This document shows positions 61,015-64,000 of a DNA stretch of 64,000 nucleotides, one piece after another (the stretch's first letter is position 1; every line of letters starts with the position of its first letter). The position numbers were made by a program, and so were the translations under genes. The notes under the pieces are model-generated. The model did not search any database. It saw nothing but the letters and a program-made list of their open reading frames with translations, and had not been told where the DNA came from. Origin of the DNA: Dendrophyllia cribrosa (taxonomy: Eukaryota; Cnidaria; Anthozoa; Scleractinia; Dendrophylliidae); NCBI GenBank assembly GCA_024195265.1, contig JAJLRJ010000010.1, positions 27,803,298 to 27,867,297 of the forward strand. Direction: 5' to 3'.

Positions 61015-61680
61015 GTTTGTACTAATTAATTTAACCATCACAATATTAAAAATAAGAAGGCAGCCCCTCTTCAATTTTAATTCAGACTAACTACAATTTC
61101 ACCCATTGGCCTCGATTTCCAATTTTATAACTTAGAGAGCAAAATTCATGAATGCTGATTGGCTGACAAATCCTTAATTGAGGGCAAAATTACTCGGTCC
61201 TGATTAGTCGAACATCAAACTTTCTCACTCGCGATTAGTTGAACGCGTAGTTTTCGTTGCAGTTGGCTCGGTAAGATTTTGAAGAAAATTTACAAACGGA
61301 GCGCTCCCATGTTTTGCCGGAGAGTTTTTTTTTTGAAAAAAGGAAGGAAATCGGATGAAACCTAAGAAAGGAATTCTATAGGATATTATAACATTTTATG
61401 CCAAACAGGAGACGATTGTTTACATACATAAATAAATAAATACATCCAGATGCAAACGTTATATCAACATATAACATATAAGAAAAACTACAAAAGGCAT
61501 CTTAAAAAGGAAGTTAAGAGGTAAACCCTATGTGAAAACTCCCTGAAAACAAAAAAATAATTAATTAATAATTAAATTAAAATTAAAAAATATTAAAAAT
61601 TAATTCAGATGCAATTTGAGCTTGGATTTAAATAACTGGAAGCATTTAGCTTTCACTATATCCCTTGGTAAAATGTTCCA
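61015..61680. other. Gene 2 intron 6 (start), no gene seen
   Basis: AT-rich; no kinase hinge or catalytic-loop exon in any frame. Confidence 0.6.
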
Positions 61681-61703
61681 AAGCTTAATAAATAATAATA
61701 ATT

Positions 61704-61734
<31 letters not shown>

Positions 61735-62111
61735 TAATAATTTAAATTTGTATAGCGCCTATCTAATCCTGCTCTGGGCTCTTAACACAACATTCCAAAC
61801 AGTTAAGTAAAAATTAACATTCTTAACAATTAAATAAATAATTAAATAGTAAATAATTAAAATTGAGATAAAAATAGCTATATTAACAATAATAATTATG
61901 CTTTCCTAAAAAGATAAGTCTTAAGGAGAGATTGAAAAGCCGGACTTAAATTATCACATGAGCGGATGTTATCAGGTAGACTGTTCAATAGGTCAGGAGC
62001 AGCAACAGCGAAGGCTCTGGACCCATAGGATTTCATATTAAAGATAACAGGATTCAGGCGTAGTGAGCTGGATGACCGGAGAGTTCTGGGCGGTGAATAG
62101 CGAGTTACCAA
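61681..62111 (-). mobile_element. LINE 3' end (CR1/L2-like)
   Basis: Minus-strand frame ends YGSRAFAVAAPDLLNSLPDN, then SLLKTYLFRKA and stop at 61896, the standard C-terminus of CR1/L2-type RT proteins. It is followed by a 3' UTR with GGCGCTATACAAATT and an ATT-rich tail (61681-61741). 5'-truncated. Opposite to gene 2 in sense. Confidence 0.88.
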
Positions 62112-62710
62112 ATCTTACCAAATGTGTTTTTTTATCTCTGAATTTGAAAAGCAGTGGCGATACACACGCAAAACAACGAGAACGGTCGCCAACAATTTGC
62201 ATGGAATTTGAAACAAGCGAAGCATAGGAAGAAAGTAAGGCTGGTGATGTAATATAAAAAATATATATTTGCTTTCTACTTTGCGTTTACATTAATTCCT
62301 TTGAGAATTACTACAAACTTCCTTAGCACAATCAAAGGCTCCTATGAGCCAACTCGTGAATAACAAACGCTCTAAATATACGATTCTTCACCAAATTTGC
62401 ACAGGTTATGAGTACGACCATAGAGTGCAGTACTTAGGGATTTATATTGTGAATAGAAAGAAGGTTTCGTAAAGGAGTATTAAAGGATTTTGCGTTACCC
62501 GATCGCAAATTCAAGTTGAATATTTCATCGAGTCAAGTCTCGAGTATCCGATTGGAAAATAATCCTTACTTTGCTGGAGCTATAATTGTTGCTAAAAATG
62601 AAACGATATTACAAATCAAGTTTGTGGAAAACATTAAAGATCAAAAGGAAATTTCCAGGCTATCTAAGGTAACGTGATATAAATGCCAGCATGTCATTTG
62701 AACCTTGTAC
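62112..62710. other. no gene seen
   Basis: No domain-bearing frame. Confidence 0.5.
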
Positions 62711-62768
62711 AGTGAGATAACGTGTAACGTGTAACGTGTAACGTGTACAGTGAGATAACGTGTAACGC
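62711..62768 (+). repeat. short GTGTAAC tandem repeat
   Basis: AGTGAGATAACGTGTAACG occurs twice, linked by extra GTGTAAC units. Confidence 0.8.
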
Positions 62769-62926
62769 AATGTTGCGGTAAGCAAGCTTATGCTTTTATA
62801 AACACGGTTCGATATTTTTTGAAAATTGAACGACTTCAAACGCAAATAAAAAAAAAACAGTACATCACTTTCACAACGTCCAGTTCGGAAAAAAGAAGAA
62901 AAGAAAGAAAAAAGAGAAAAATAAAT

Positions 62927-63003
62927 TGGCCGTTTCCGCCAGGATCGAACCCGTGGGTGGTTGGCAGATAAAAGCAAGTCTTCACCTACTCAACCAGTTT
63001 GTA
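62927..63003 (-). ncRNA. tRNA-like sequence (pseudo-tRNA or SINE head)
   Basis: Minus strand has TGGTTGAGTAGGTGA, similar to an A-box/D-arm, and a perfect B-box GGTTCGATCCT. The 5' and 3' acceptor strands do not pair well, so an intact tRNA is not supported. Confidence 0.4.
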
Positions 63004-64000
63004 AAGTAACTAATAAAGGTTAAATTTAATTATTATATCTTGCGTATTTTACAGTACGGACCGCAAAATTTGAGAGTCCCAGCATCAGTCTAGCATCCGC
63101 TAACAAAAGTTGTTTTTTACATTAAAAATTATCCAGAGAAAACGTTTGGAAATAAAAGGGTTAACATGTCAGGTTACAAAAACTCTCTTCGATGAAATTA
63201 GCTATAACTTTAGCAAAAAAAACTGATTAGCCGCGAATCAAAAAACATTGACAATTTTCTTGAGTATATAAAAGCTTACATGCTTATTGTTTTGGTATTT
63301 AGCTTTTAGGATGTAAGTTGTAAAAACTCGAGTAACTTGGCAAATTCGTTTAACTGTAACAATTTAATTCAGCATTGAAAAAAGAATACCTTTCTTTGTA
63401 AGAAAACATCTCTATGAAAAACATAAAGCTGCAAAACAACTTGAAACGGCTTCCATCGGTAAACTGTTAAGTCTAGCTTAGTTTGATTAAGTTCTTGTCT
63501 AGTTATATAAAACTTAAGTTCGGAGTTATCGTTTGTGGCAGTGGCTCTAAGAAGAACAAACTTGAGGCTTCAGAATTACGCTAAAAGTGTACCTTGATTC
63601 CTCAGCGAAATGTTTGTCCTTGCAGTGGATTCCCTGAAAATAATTTTTGCGTATTCGCAAATACGCTCAGCTCTTGCTGCAGCTCACGCTGAAAATTTGT
63701 CAGGTGCGATTGAAATTCAAACTCATCCATGAGTTTCGGCATGAAGCCTCTAAAGCACAACGAAAAGCCAAAAACAGCTTGCAGTATTCGATGAGTAGAT
63801 ATTTTCAGTAAGCTTATCCTTTTTGAAGTTTGAGAGTTTCTTCGTTCACCGCTGTAGACCGAAATGCTGCCACAGTCACATTTTCCAGTTTGACAAACAC
63901 GTTTGTTTTGGCGATTTTATCGCGGCGTTTTCATTCTTTTTTCACTCACTTGTCTTCGCCAGTAACTAAGAATTTTTTCAAAGAAAACTACCTTGTGTCA
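63004..64000. other. no gene seen to window end
   Basis: AT-rich; presumed continuation of gene 2 intron 6. No kinase motifs found. Confidence 0.5.

Noticed and set aside
62927..63003. Intact tRNA gene
   Set aside because: B-box is good but the acceptor stem does not pair; kept only as tRNA-like.

Overview
The window looks like nuclear DNA of a marine invertebrate, most probably an anthozoan cnidarian such as a stony coral. This is an inference from AT-rich sequence, short coding exons split by GT-AG introns, and a repeat complement of Ngaro/DIRS and Penelope-like retroelements, CR1/L2-like LINEs and many MITEs. There is no operon structure and no bacterial gene.

Two real host genes are supported, both on the + strand and paralogous. 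Gene 1 (4001-18381, 8 exons, 1005 codons) is complete. It encodes a short helical N-terminus, a dynamin-superfamily G domain of the mitofusin/bacterial-dynamin type (GETSSGKSS, TTST, DSPG, NKWD), a long helical region with a hydrophobic 'paddle-like' segment, and a C-terminal protein kinase domain (GTGAFGAV, VALK, HRDLKLEN, DVG in place of DFG, APE). Gene 2 (49735-61014, six exons seen) has the same domain order and the same intron phases (0,1,0,0,2,2), but the kinase runs off after the N-lobe; its remaining exons should lie beyond base 64000. The closest family I know is the DSTYK-like kinases. If both domains work, GTP-driven membrane or oligomer remodelling and phosphorylation are coupled in one chain.

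Layout: 1-4000 repeats and a Penelope GIY-YIG remnant; 4001-18381 gene 1, whose intron 6 holds a LINE fragment and an inverted pair of Penelope-like elements inserted as one block with a 13-bp target duplication; 19-20.6 kb a degenerate inverted-repeat element, a dispersed repeat also found upstream of gene 1, and a 150-bp MITE; 22.0-23.2 kb a 102-bp satellite; 24210-29202 an Ngaro-type tyrosine-recombinase retrotransposon with intact split direct repeats (A1...B1A2...B2) but decayed ORFs; 29.6-36.8 kb and 36.97-43.4 kb two composite blocks each bounded by inverted arms, the second carrying a broken C2H2-like gene; 43.8-45.4 kb two MITEs with clear target duplications; 45.4-49.7 kb no recognised gene; 49.7-61 kb gene 2, with foldback elements in its 6-kb intron 2; 61-64 kb a LINE 3' end and a tRNA-like sequence.

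Boundaries were read by eye from the sequence. Splice junctions are supported by GT/AG, reading-frame continuity and agreement between the two paralogs, not by transcripts.
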